NCBI GenBank assembly: GCA_903858195.1
Contig: CAIOHW010000267.1
Coordinates: 1-6,416, forward strand
Direction: 5' to 3'
From: Oligoflexia bacterium
GTDB taxonomy: Bacteria > Bdellovibrionota > UBA1018
DNA: 6,416 nt
Position numbers and translations under genes: made by a program. Positions within the stretch are counted from its first letter, which is position 1. Every line of letters begins with the position of its first letter. The notes below the pieces were generated by a model. It ran no database searches and was not told where the DNA came from. It worked only from the letters and a program-made list of their open reading frames with translations. Shown in pieces: positions 1 through 5,960 of the stretch.

Positions 1-2
1 CG

Positions 3-188
3 GAAAAGGGTAAGCCATACGATATTCAACTAGATGTCACAAACAATTCACTTATTGCGGACGGTTTCAATATCCAGCTCAACTCCCAGAGCAACGATCA
101 ACTTCCAAACTTCATTCACTCCAGTTCGCCTTCGAACGTCCGGTTTGCTACCATCGCTGCGAACGAGAAACGGACCTTCGAGTGGCAG
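3..188 (+). other. Ig-like beta segment at the visible N terminus of the giant protein
   Basis: Residues 1-62 alternate hydrophobic and polar positions in strand-like runs (PYDIQLDVTNNS, GFNIQLNS, NVRFATIAANEKRTFEWQV). The pattern 'V-T-N-N-S ... F-N-I ... T-I-A-A-N-E ... F-E-W-x-V' is that of an Ig-like/CARDB-type sandwich, in which an asparagine turn and a late 'tF.W.v' strand are usual. The segment shows that translation begins upstream of the window. The exact family is uncertain. Confidence 0.45.
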
Positions 189-3100
189 GTGACGGACTCG
201 TGGGATTGGATTGACAAGGACTCGCCGCTTCTCAAGGACTTTGCCCTGGATGTCGGTAAATCTACACTTTGGGCCTTACTCTTGGACGCAGTTAAGCAAA
301 AGGTCAAGAACCCAGGGTACAGCATTGGTGTGCTCCAAGTGGGAATCCTCTCAACAGAAATTTATGAAATCTTCAACGTCTATGGATCCACGCCCAATCG
401 CCCGACCCACCTCGGGGGCTACTCGGTCTCGGTGCTTGGATCGCAGTCAATGACGGAGCCGATAGTGAAAGGAGCACCGGTTACTGTCAAGGTTAAATCC
501 ATACGGCAAGATGCCCTCGGTATATTCGAGACGAAGTGGGCGAACGCTAAGGCGCAGTTTGCGATTGCGCAAAGCGCTGCCGAATTGATTCCCGGGATTG
601 GCAAGGTGATCTCCCTCATCCCACTCCAGCAAGCGGTGAACGAGTACATCGACGCAGAATCGTGGTACAGCAAGGCAACGGACCCACCTGATCCGAACTA
701 CAAGGAACTAGTGTTTCCCCAACCGGTCGATCCGGAGTCCATCCCGAAGGGTGAACCAGAGATTGTCCGGAATATTTTCCTTGCTGAATTAGAGGTGCGA
801 GCACTTCAAGTGGCGGACACCCGCTCCCAGGACCGCGCCGACGGGGCCCGACTGGCTGGCGACTACGAGTGGGTTGAGCGGCACCTCTCCAACACAGTTC
901 GCTACGCGTCAGAGGCGGCCCTGGTCCAGACACGCGTAGCAGGACTACGGCACCTCGCGCGGTTCTATTCTGACGGGCTTAACGGCGGAGTCTCCCAGTC
1001 AGAGGTTGACGACCTCGCGGCGAATGGGTTCTCGACCGATGTTGTGACGGAACTTCGCCGGAGCGGTATGAGCGACGCGGCCATCGAGGACTTTCGCCAG
1101 TGGCTCGTGAGCCGCGGGCCGTACCAACCCGAGAGCTTTGACGCATCCTCTCTCTCCCTCGCGGAGTCCGTCTTCGCGGCTTCCTCATCGATGGCCGACC
1201 TGGAGGAGTCGGCACGCATTCGCGTAGAGATCCTTGGCGGATCTGTTTCGGATCTTCCGACCGACACCCTCGCCCGTTACGCGATGCTGCACGACCGAAT
1301 CCTCAGGGCAGTTGAAGCCGGAGAGGCGACCGACGCCCTGTTGCGAGATGTCGAGACGCTTGTCCGCGAACTCCAACAGTCGGTGCAGGCGACCAACAGT
1401 TACGCCGCGATTGAGCAGTACCTGAACGATGCCTACGCGGCTCTCATCTGGTTCCAGTCGCAGGAACACAGCCCGGCGGGTTTGGTCGCTGAGGTGGACG
1501 ACCTCGTATCGGCTGGGGAATTGACGGAGGCTGTCGCAGCTCCCCTCCGCCATGCGGCTGAGGATGCTCGCACCTCGCTCGCGGCGGGTGGGTTCGGTCA
1601 AGCGGCGGCTGCCCTCGAGACCTTCGACCAACTCGTCGAGAATGGGTGGGGCACGGTCTACCCCGCAAAGTCCGGAAATCGCTTGCTCGGCTACGTTAAG
1701 CACGTCTACGACCTGCTCGTGACCGGGGCGACCCGGCCGGGGATCGACGCGCAAGCGGACCGTCTCGGTGCCATCGCGGGTCTCACTACGGGCATGAATC
1801 CGCTCGCAAATGACACCAACCCGACCGGGGGTTCGCTCCGGCTCCTCTCAGTCTCGACGCCTATGCATGGGACCGCCGCCATCGACGATGCCGGCACGCC
1901 CGCCGACCCAACCGACGATCGGGTCGTGTACACCCCTGGCGCTTCATTCACCGGCACTGACCCATTCACGTACTATGTAACTGGGGACGGGGTGGTCGGT
2001 TTAACGAGTGGCCAAGTGAGCGTTCGACGGGAGCTCGCCGTCGGTCAGGAATACGCGCAAGCGATGCCCGATTTCGACCGTCAGGCCTTCTTCTTGCAAG
2101 CTGAAGCGGGGAAGTGGTACCGGCTGGAAACCCTTGATGCTTCCGGATACGTCGCCGTTGAGATCACCGCTCCTGACGAGAGTTTTGTCTCCAGCGGCGT
2201 TGCCCAGAACAGTAGTTTAATACCTTTCCTCGCCGGATTGAGCGGTGAATACCGCGTGCAGTTCGAATCTTACTTCGGCGGAAGTGTGACGTTTCGGCTC
2301 GTCGAGGTTCCAGGAGTAGAAATCACTATGGAGCAGGAGTATGGTGATTCACTCCCCCAGAACGATTTACAACCGTACACATTTCAAGCTGAAGCCGGCA
2401 ATTGGTATCGACTCCAAACGCTGACCGCAACCGGTGCCCGCGCGACTGCCGAGGTTTATAACACCGATCGTAGTCATATCACGACCGGCACGTTTTTCTC
2501 CGGCGGCCAAATGCTGTTTTACGCGCCGACAACCGGGCCGTACGAAATCGTCCTCTCGAACGAGTCTTACTACGGAGGCACGGCGGAATTCACCTTCAGG
2601 CTAGTTCTTATTGGTGGACTAAAGGAAATCATCCGTGGTCAGTGGGATACAGGGACACTCAACCCGCCCCCGGGCGGGGCAGGGAGATCGGAAATCCTCT
2701 ATCGGCTAAAGGTGACTGCCGGGGAGTCCTTCCGACTGATGCTACCTCCGTCTTCTTCGTACGAGGTCAACATCGGCGCATACGGTTCGGGCGGGGCCTT
2801 GCTCGGTTCGGTATCCGACTACAGCCGAGAGGTCGTGGTCCGCCCGCAGACATCCGGTGAAGTCCTGATCGCGGTATACGGTTCTAACTTCTCAAACCCG
2901 GTCGAGTACCAATTCATCGTCGCCACGCCGCTGACGGAACGCCGGACTATCGCCATCGGCGACATCGTAACTGGAAGCGTTGCAGGAACTGCTGACCGGC
3001 ATCTTTACACTTTCACCGGCAGCTCCGGGATGCAGATGCTTCTCGACCAGTCCGCATCAGGTAATGTTTCGTTCAACCTGCACCGACCAGACGGTCAAAA

Positions 3101-5684
3101 AACCCGGATCTACAGTGGGCTGGAAACCTTGCTTGCGGATGGACAGTATGAACTTGAAGTCTTGTCAGTTCTAGGGGCGTCCGATTATCGGATTCGCCTT
3201 CGGGAAGCAGCGGTGCAGACGACTATCGCCGTCGGCGAAGAGGTCTCTAGTACGTTTAATCGGCCGACTGAGTGGGCAGTTCCCGATCAACTACTCTACA
3301 AGGTCTCGCTAACGGAAGGACAGGAACTCGTACTTAATACGACAGGAACTCCAGCCTCGTCCGCCGGGCAGGGGTTCTGGAGTTTGTTAGGGCCGAACGC
3401 AACGTTCGTCGGTGGTGGGGGTTTGCGAGACAGTCTCTTGTTCACAGTCCCAGCAACTGGTACTTACTTCCTCCTGGTAGAAGCTTATGAGGAAACTGCA
3501 TTCAGTTTCCTTCTCGCGCTTCAGCCGGAACCGATTAGCTTCGACTTGAACTTAGGCGAAGCGATTACAGGTTCGATAGACATGCCGGGACGACTGGCGA
3601 AGTTCGCCTTCATAGGCTCTGCCGGACTGCCTCTTTATTACGAGGCTTTGGATCGGGATTTCGACCGGATCGTAGCACGCTTGCGTGGGCCGGATGGGCG
3701 GCTCCTGTGGTATGCGAATGCCGACCTTGACGGCCTCCTTGTCCTTCCTCTTGACGGAGACTATGTGCTTGAAATCGACGCTCAGGACGCGGATGCAGGG
3801 GATTTCAGCTTCCGATTATCTGAGCTGTCCAATCCGCCTCTCCTTTCAGTTGGGCAGATCGTCAGCGGTGTGATCGACACACCTCGTTCAACAGTCGTGT
3901 ATGCGTTCGACGGTTTGGCCGACCAACGGTTGCTTTTCGATAACCTATCAGCCTCCGAAACAAAAGGCGGTAACTGGATTCTATATGGCCCCGACGGTTG
4001 GAACCTGAATAAGTACAACGACTCGTTGGGCACCGATTTCGCTGTCACGCTGCCTAAAACCGGACGATATTTCCTCGCACTTGAAGGGCGGTCGGAAAAC
4101 GCCATAACGTATGAATTCAAGGTGACAGAACCGGTTACGGTAGCTCGGCCACTCACGCTCGGCATAATGACTTCGGGAGAAATCGTCGAAGCCGGGGAGC
4201 GACATGTGTACACATTCACGGGCAGCATCGGACAGATCCTCTACTACGACTCCATCGATGCGGATCTAGAACCTACACTTCTCCGCCTCATCGGCCCCGA
4301 CGGTGATGTCGTGGCAGCATTCGCTGGCGAAGTTGACGGGCCAGCGTTCGTGCTGCCCATGGCCGGAGAGTACAGGTTGTCTGTCACAAACTCGAGCATC
4401 CTTCCCGGGGACTATGCGTTTCGAATGCTTAACGTATCGGCCCAGACTGCCGTTCCACTCGGTGAGCCTGTTACCGGGGTGGTAGAGTGGCAGACTGGCA
4501 ATCCAGAGGGCTCGGCCAGCTCCGCATATCGATTGTCTGTACCTAACGCGACTGAGTGGATTCTAAACTTTGCGTTGTTCAGCAATCCCGACCCTTACGT
4601 TTCTTGGACCGTCTATGATGCATCGACTGCAACGAAGCTTTACTCAAGGGACTCGATTTTCTCCAACGCTACCATTTCATTCCCACGGGCTGGAGAATAT
4701 GTACTCGTGTTTGAAGGAGCATCAGGCGAGTCGGTTGATTTCAGGTTCCAAGTGGACAGTATCAACCATGCACCAACTAGTCTGTCCCTGTCAAACAGCT
4801 TTGTAAATCAAGATGCTCCTGAAGGCACAGCCATTGGCCAGCTTTCAACTAGCGATGCTGATCCGACAGATATTCATAGCTACGCGATTGTCATTGGCCA
4901 AGGGGATTCCGATAACGCTAAGTTTTCGATCGTTGGAAATCAACTTCGGGCCGCAACCACACTCAACTTTGCCACAGGCTCGTTCTATACCATTCGAATT
5001 CGAACAACGGACCAAAGCGGGCTGTCGCTCGAACAGCTAGTATTGATAAGAGCCATGCCGATTGCAAATAATGACACGGCCACTGTGCTATCGAATTCAA
5101 GCATTACTGTTGATGTGAAGGACAACGATCTTCATTCGCTCGGTACCACGCTTGTTATTGTTGACCAATCTCTCAGCGCCGGATCGGCTACTGTCGTGGG
5201 AGACTCGATCCTCTTCAATCCCAGCGACGAGTTCAGGGGAATTGCCAGATTTACCTATCAGTTGCAAATAGCACCGGGAGTCTTTTCAAACACTAGTACC
5301 GTTTCTATAGGTGTTGCGGGTTCTGCGAGGCAGAACCCGTGGATGATACTCGATGTAGACAGCGATGGGAACATCTCACCCCTTGACGTGTTAGTAATCA
5401 TTAACTTGCTCAATTCGTACGGACCAAGCATACCAGTAGAAATTCTAGGGAATTCTATCGAGAAGCCTTTTTACGACACCGATGGCGATGGGTTTATCTC
5501 TCCACTGGATGTTCTGTCGGTAATCAACCATCTGAACAGCCGTTCCAAAGGGGAGGGCGAAGAAGCATCCGTGATTGACTATCCAACCGATGTGGATATC
5601 AGTCTGATCGACACTGCCTTTGGGGACACATGGGACTGGCTCAGCAACACGCGTCGCCGACGAGGTAGCAGATCGCACAGCTGA
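3..5684 (+). CDS. Giant cysteine-free multidomain surface/secreted protein with PPC-like repeats, cadherin/Ig-like domains and C-terminal dockerin (5' partial)
   Basis: The frame is open from the first complete codon at 3 to TGA at 5682-5684, giving 1893 residues; the true start is upstream. The GTG at 189 is in frame but internal: the 62 preceding codons read as a good beta-sandwich segment and no ribosome site precedes it. Residues below count from position 3. Layout: Ig-like strand-rich segment 1-62; mainly helical region 63-575, including a FIMAH-like module at about 494-574; bacterial Ig/cadherin-like domain 588-674; nine PPC-like beta repeats 677-1586; cadherin-like domain 1588-1684; Ig-like domain 1685-1771; dockerin-like domain 1778-1847; tail 1848-1893. 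There is no cysteine and no visible catalytic motif. By family knowledge, such proteins are exported and act in adhesion, matrix or envelope structure; the exact ligand cannot be inferred. A signal peptide would lie outside the window. The coding call is near certain; the role is an inference. Confidence 0.93.
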   Translation, partial: EKGKPYDIQLDVTNNSLIADGFNIQLNSQSNDQLPNFIHSSSPSNVRFATIAANEKRTFEWQVTDSWDWIDKDSPLLKDFALDVGKSTLWALLLDAVKQKVKNPGYSIGVLQVGILSTEIYEIFNVYGSTPNRPTHLGGYSVSVLGSQSMTEPIVKGAPVTVKVKSIRQDALGIFETKWANAKAQFAIAQSAAELIPGIGKVISLIPLQQAVNEYIDAESWYSKATDPPDPNYKELVFPQPVDPESIPKGEPEIVRNIFLAELEVRALQVADTRSQDRADGARLAGDYEWVERHLSNTVRYASEAALVQTRVAGLRHLARFYSDGLNGGVSQSEVDDLAANGFSTDVVTELRRSGMSDAAIEDFRQWLVSRGPYQPESFDASSLSLAESVFAASSSMADLEESARIRVEILGGSVSDLPTDTLARYAMLHDRILRAVEAGEATDALLRDVETLVRELQQSVQATNSYAAIEQYLNDAYAALIWFQSQEHSPAGLVAEVDDLVSAGELTEAVAAPLRHAAEDARTSLAAGGFGQAAAALETFDQLVENGWGTVYPAKSGNRLLGYVKHVYDLLVTGATRPGIDAQADRLGAIAGLTTGMNPLANDTNPTGGSLRLLSVSTPMHGTAAIDDAGTPADPTDDRVVYTPGASFTGTDPFTYYVTGDGVVGLTSGQVSVRRELAVGQEYAQAMPDFDRQAFFLQAEAGKWYRLETLDASGYVAVEITAPDESFVSSGVAQNSSLIPFLAGLSGEYRVQFESYFGGSVTFRLVEVPGVEITMEQEYGDSLPQNDLQPYTFQAEAGNWYRLQTLTATGARATAEVYNTDRSHITTGTFFSGGQMLFYAPTTGPYEIVLSNESYYGGTAEFTFRLVLIGGLKEIIRGQWDTGTLNPPPGGAGRSEILYRLKVTAGESFRLMLPPSSSYEVNIGAYGSGGALLGSVSDYSREVVVRPQTSGEVLIAVYGSNFSNPVEYQFIVATPLTERRTIAIGDIVTGSVAGTADRHLYTFTGSSGMQMLLDQSASGNVSFNLHRPDGQKTRIYSGLETLLADGQYELEVLSVLGASDYRIRLREAAVQTTIAVGEEVSSTFNRPTEWAVPDQLLYKVSLTEGQELVLNTTGTPASSAGQGFWSLLGPNATFVGGGGLRDSLLFTVPATGTYFLLVEAYEETAFSFLLALQPEPISFDLNLGEAITGSIDMPGRLAKFAFIGSAGLPLYYEALDRDFDRIVARLRGPDGRLLWYANADLDGLLVLPLDGDYVLEIDAQDADAGDFSFRLSELSNPPLLSVGQIVSGVIDTPRSTVVYAFDGLADQRLLFDNLSASETKGGNWILYGPDGWNLNKYNDSLGTDFAVTLPKTGRYFLALEGRSENAITYEFKVTEPVTVARPLTLGIMTSGEIVEAGERHVYTFTGSIGQILYYDSIDADLEPTLLRLIGPDGDVVAAFAGEVDGPAFVLPMAGEYRLSVTNSSILPGDYAFRMLNVSAQTAVPLGEPVTGVVEWQTGNPEGSASSAYRLSVPNATEWILNFALFSNPDPYVSWTVYDASTATKLYSRDSIFSNATISFPRAGEYVLVFEGASGESVDFRFQVDSINHAPTSLSLSNSFVNQDAPEGTAIGQLSTSDADPTDIHSYAIVIGQGDSDNAKFSIVGNQLRAATTLNFATGSFYTIRIRTTDQSGLSLEQLVLIRAMPIANNDTATVLSNSSITVDVKDNDLHSLGTTLVIVDQSLSAGSATVVGDSILFNPSDEFRGIARFTYQLQIAPGVFSNTSTVSIGVAGSARQNPWMILDVDSDGNISPLDVLVIINLLNSYGPSIPVEILGNSIEKPFYDTDGDGFISPLDVLSVINHLNSRSKGEGEEASVIDYPTDVDISLIDTAFGDTWDWLSNTRRRRGSRSHS
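1482..1724 (+). other. FIMAH-like helical module within the giant protein
   Basis: Residues 494-574 read as a helical hairpin: LVAEVDDLVSAGELTEAVAAP, then LRHAAEDARTSLAAGGFGQAA, then ALETFDQLVENG and a closing helix around GNRLLGYVKHVYDLL. The order 'V..L...GEL......L...L..A...L..G....A...L..F...V' matches what I know of FIMAH domains, which occur in secreted multidomain bacterial proteins next to Ig-like and enzyme domains. Its role is unknown; it is probably a spacer or binding module. The match is by eye only. Confidence 0.5.
1764..2024 (+). other. Bacterial Ig/cadherin-like domain (first)
   Basis: Residues 588-674 show the usual marks of the tandem Ig/cadherin-like domains of large bacterial surface proteins: NPLANDTN (the 'vLaNDtd' element), a strand reading SLRLLSVSTPMHGTAAID, then DDRVVYTPGASFTGTDPFTY ('v.YtP...f.G.D.ftY'), and a final strand TSGQVSV. 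These domains act as stalk units and often bind calcium. The copy lies between the helical half and the PPC-like array. Confidence 0.75.
2031..4760 (+). repeat. Nine tandem PPC-like beta repeats (coding), alternating subtypes A and B
   Basis: Residues 677-1586 divide into nine units: R1 677-771, R2 772-871, R3 872-979, R4 980-1071, R5 1072-1178, R6 1179-1279, R7 1280-1381, R8 1382-1481, R9 1482-1586. A unit begins with 'l..G....G.....', continues with 'Y.f....G..l.......', a middle 'l.GPDG' strand, and '...P..G.Y.L.v' before a closing 'Y.F.v' strand. This order resembles bacterial pre-peptidase C-terminal (PPC) domains. R4, R6 and R8 form subtype A (RH.YTFTGS.G, GPDG, ending DY.FR). R3, R5, R7 and R9 form subtype B (ending 'Y.F.V', with a central FW/NW/SW in R5, R7 and R9). 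R1 and R2 are each other's closest relatives (QAEAG.WYRL.TL.A.G). PPC domains usually sit C-terminal to peptidases; here they form a long array without an enzyme, so a stalk or binding role is likely. Confidence 0.75.
4764..5054 (+). other. Cadherin-like domain
   Basis: Residues 1588-1684 open with NHAPTSLSLS and continue with DAPEGTAIGQLSTSDADPTD, NAKFSIVGNQLRAATTLNF and SFYTIRIRTTDQSGLSLEQ. This is the standard bacterial cadherin-like order: 'N.aPt.i.ls', 'E....g..vg.ls..DaD', 'F.i.g..L', 'y.i.irttD..Gls'. The acidic DADPTD and TTDQSG turns are the usual calcium sites at domain borders. It joins the repeat array to the C-terminal Ig-like domain. Confidence 0.85.
5055..5315 (+). other. Bacterial Ig-like domain (second)
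   Basis: Residues 1685-1771 carry PIANNDTATVLSNSSITVDV followed by KDNDLHSLG, SATVVGDSILFNPSDEFRG, IARFTYQLQ and SNTSTVSIGV. The 'A.nD......g....idvl.ND' and 'G.v.......f.P...f.G...f.Y.l.d......t..v.i.V' elements are typical of bacterial Ig domains in calcium-rich surface proteins. It has the same architecture as the domain at 1764-2024 but little residue identity. Confidence 0.8.
5334..5543 (+). other. Dockerin-like domain, two EF-hand-type calcium loops
   Basis: Residues 1778-1847 contain two duplicated calcium loops, each followed by a helix. Loop 1 has D at 5352, D at 5358, D at 5364, N at 5370 and D at 5385 (DVDSDGNISPLD); loop 2 has D at 5475, 5481, 5487 and 5508 (DTDGDGFISPLD). Both run into 'VL..IN.LNS'. 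The NPW opening and the SPLD.L..IN.LN wording are typical of planctomycete dockerin-like C termini rather than of clostridial cellulosome dockerins. Classical dockerins bind cohesins; in planctomycetes the partner is generally not known. No cohesin is visible here. Confidence 0.92.
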
Positions 5685-5791
5685 CAGCGTAGGGCCTTCG
5701 AATTGTCGTAAAGTTAGAGTAGGCCAGATCAATATTGATACATCCAGTGATGATGTCACTCCGTTACCTCCTTGATGCTTAGGGTAGCCTT

Positions 5792-5818
5792 GGCTTTCGA
5801 GAAAAGTATTTGAAAGCC
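5792..5818 (+). terminator. Hairpin, possible terminator of the giant gene
   Basis: GGCTTTC at 5792-5798 pairs exactly with GAAAGCC at 5812-5818. Three more pairs (G-U, A-U, G-U) can extend the stem inward to ten, leaving a seven-base loop. It lies about 108 bases after the stop codon. There is no T-run directly after the stem, so intrinsic termination would be weak; it may instead be an mRNA 3'-end stabiliser. It is the best candidate in the gap, but not strong. Confidence 0.35.
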
Positions 5819-5893
5819 TCACTAGCAGAATGCGTCTTTGTTCAAGATTTGCTATCTTTCTGTTTGGGAGTCCATTGACGAATTTTTAGCTAA

Positions 5894-5924
5894 TTGGCGG
5901 GCCGTTTGAACCCTGCTCGATAAT
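5894..5924 (+). promoter_or_regulatory. Weak candidate promoter for the downstream gene
   Basis: TTGGCG at 5894-5899 and GATAAT at 5919-5924 resemble sigma70-type -35 and -10 boxes, but the 19-base spacing is longer than the preferred 17. Transcription would begin near 5931, leaving a leader of about 24 bases before the TTG start. The GATAAT box lies inside a dyad (5914-5933), a common operator position. Planctomycete promoter consensus is poorly known, so this is a guess from position and pattern. Confidence 0.25.
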
Positions 5925-5933
5925 TTTCGAGCA
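5914..5933. promoter_or_regulatory. Dyad with 7-base arms, candidate operator
   Basis: TGCTCGA at 5914-5920 is the exact reverse complement of TCGAGCA at 5927-5933, around a six-base AT-only centre (TAATTT). Twenty-base dyads with an AT centre are typical of sites bound by dimeric helix-turn-helix repressors. It lies 21 bases before the TTG start and overlaps the GATAAT box. It could also be an RNA hairpin if transcription starts upstream. Confidence 0.4.
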
Positions 5934-5937
5934 TACC

Positions 5938-5960
5938 GTCCAAGGAGATACCCCTTGGAC
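5938..5960 (+). promoter_or_regulatory. Shine-Dalgarno and TTG start inside an 8-base-pair inverted repeat
   Basis: GTCCAAGG at 5938-5945 is the exact reverse complement of CCTTGGAC at 5953-5960, with the seven-base loop AGATACC between them. The Shine-Dalgarno AAGGAG (5942-5947) lies across the left arm and loop, and the TTG start (5955-5957) lies in the right arm, seven bases after it. The Shine-Dalgarno decides the start. In the mRNA the hairpin would hide both elements, so translation of the following gene may be kept low or depend on an opening factor. Confidence 0.55.

Larger units (their letters stand above)
5685..5954. other. Intergenic region between the giant gene and the phage-protease-like gene
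   Basis: These 270 bases are AT-richer than the flanking genes. I found no tRNA, no convincing small open frame and no insertion-sequence ends. The visible structure is a 12-base palindrome at 5728-5739, a weak 5-base-pair hairpin at 5746-5760 (AGTGA/TCACT), a stronger hairpin at 5792-5818, an 8-base palindrome TTAGCTAA at 5886-5893, and the two inverted repeats just before the next gene, listed separately. A TGCTATCTT string at 5850-5858 resembles an extended -10 box but lacks a -35 partner. Confidence 0.7.

Noticed and set aside
616..933. 105-codon minus-strand open frame
   Set aside because: Antisense shadow of the helical region, with low-complexity Pro/Arg/Gly content and no domain.
1185..1754. 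189-codon open frame on the minus strand
   Set aside because: It lies wholly inside the GC-rich part of the giant gene; its Arg/Pro/Ser-rich translation has no recognisable domain. High GC at third positions explains the lack of stops.
2031..4760. Coding repeats considered as CRISPR or a DNA tandem repeat
   Set aside because: The repeats are visible at protein level; DNA identity is low except between R1 and R2, and there are no spacers.
4993..5004. Palindrome TTCGAATTCGAA
   Set aside because: It lies in the cadherin-like coding sequence and follows from the Ile-Arg-Ile-Arg codons; no sign of a regulatory role.
5746..5760. AGTGA/TCACT hairpin as terminator
   Set aside because: Only five base pairs and no following T-run; noted within the intergenic entry only.
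5445..5822. 125-codon minus-strand open frame running from the gap into the dockerin region
   Set aside because: More than half of it is antisense to the well-supported dockerin-like domain and tail. The remainder shows no recognisable motif.
5901..5918. String GTTTGAACCC resembling a tRNA T-loop, which might mark a prophage attachment site in a tRNA gene
   Set aside because: The T-stem does not pair beyond one base, the invariant C of the loop is T, and no acceptor or anticodon arm is found upstream.
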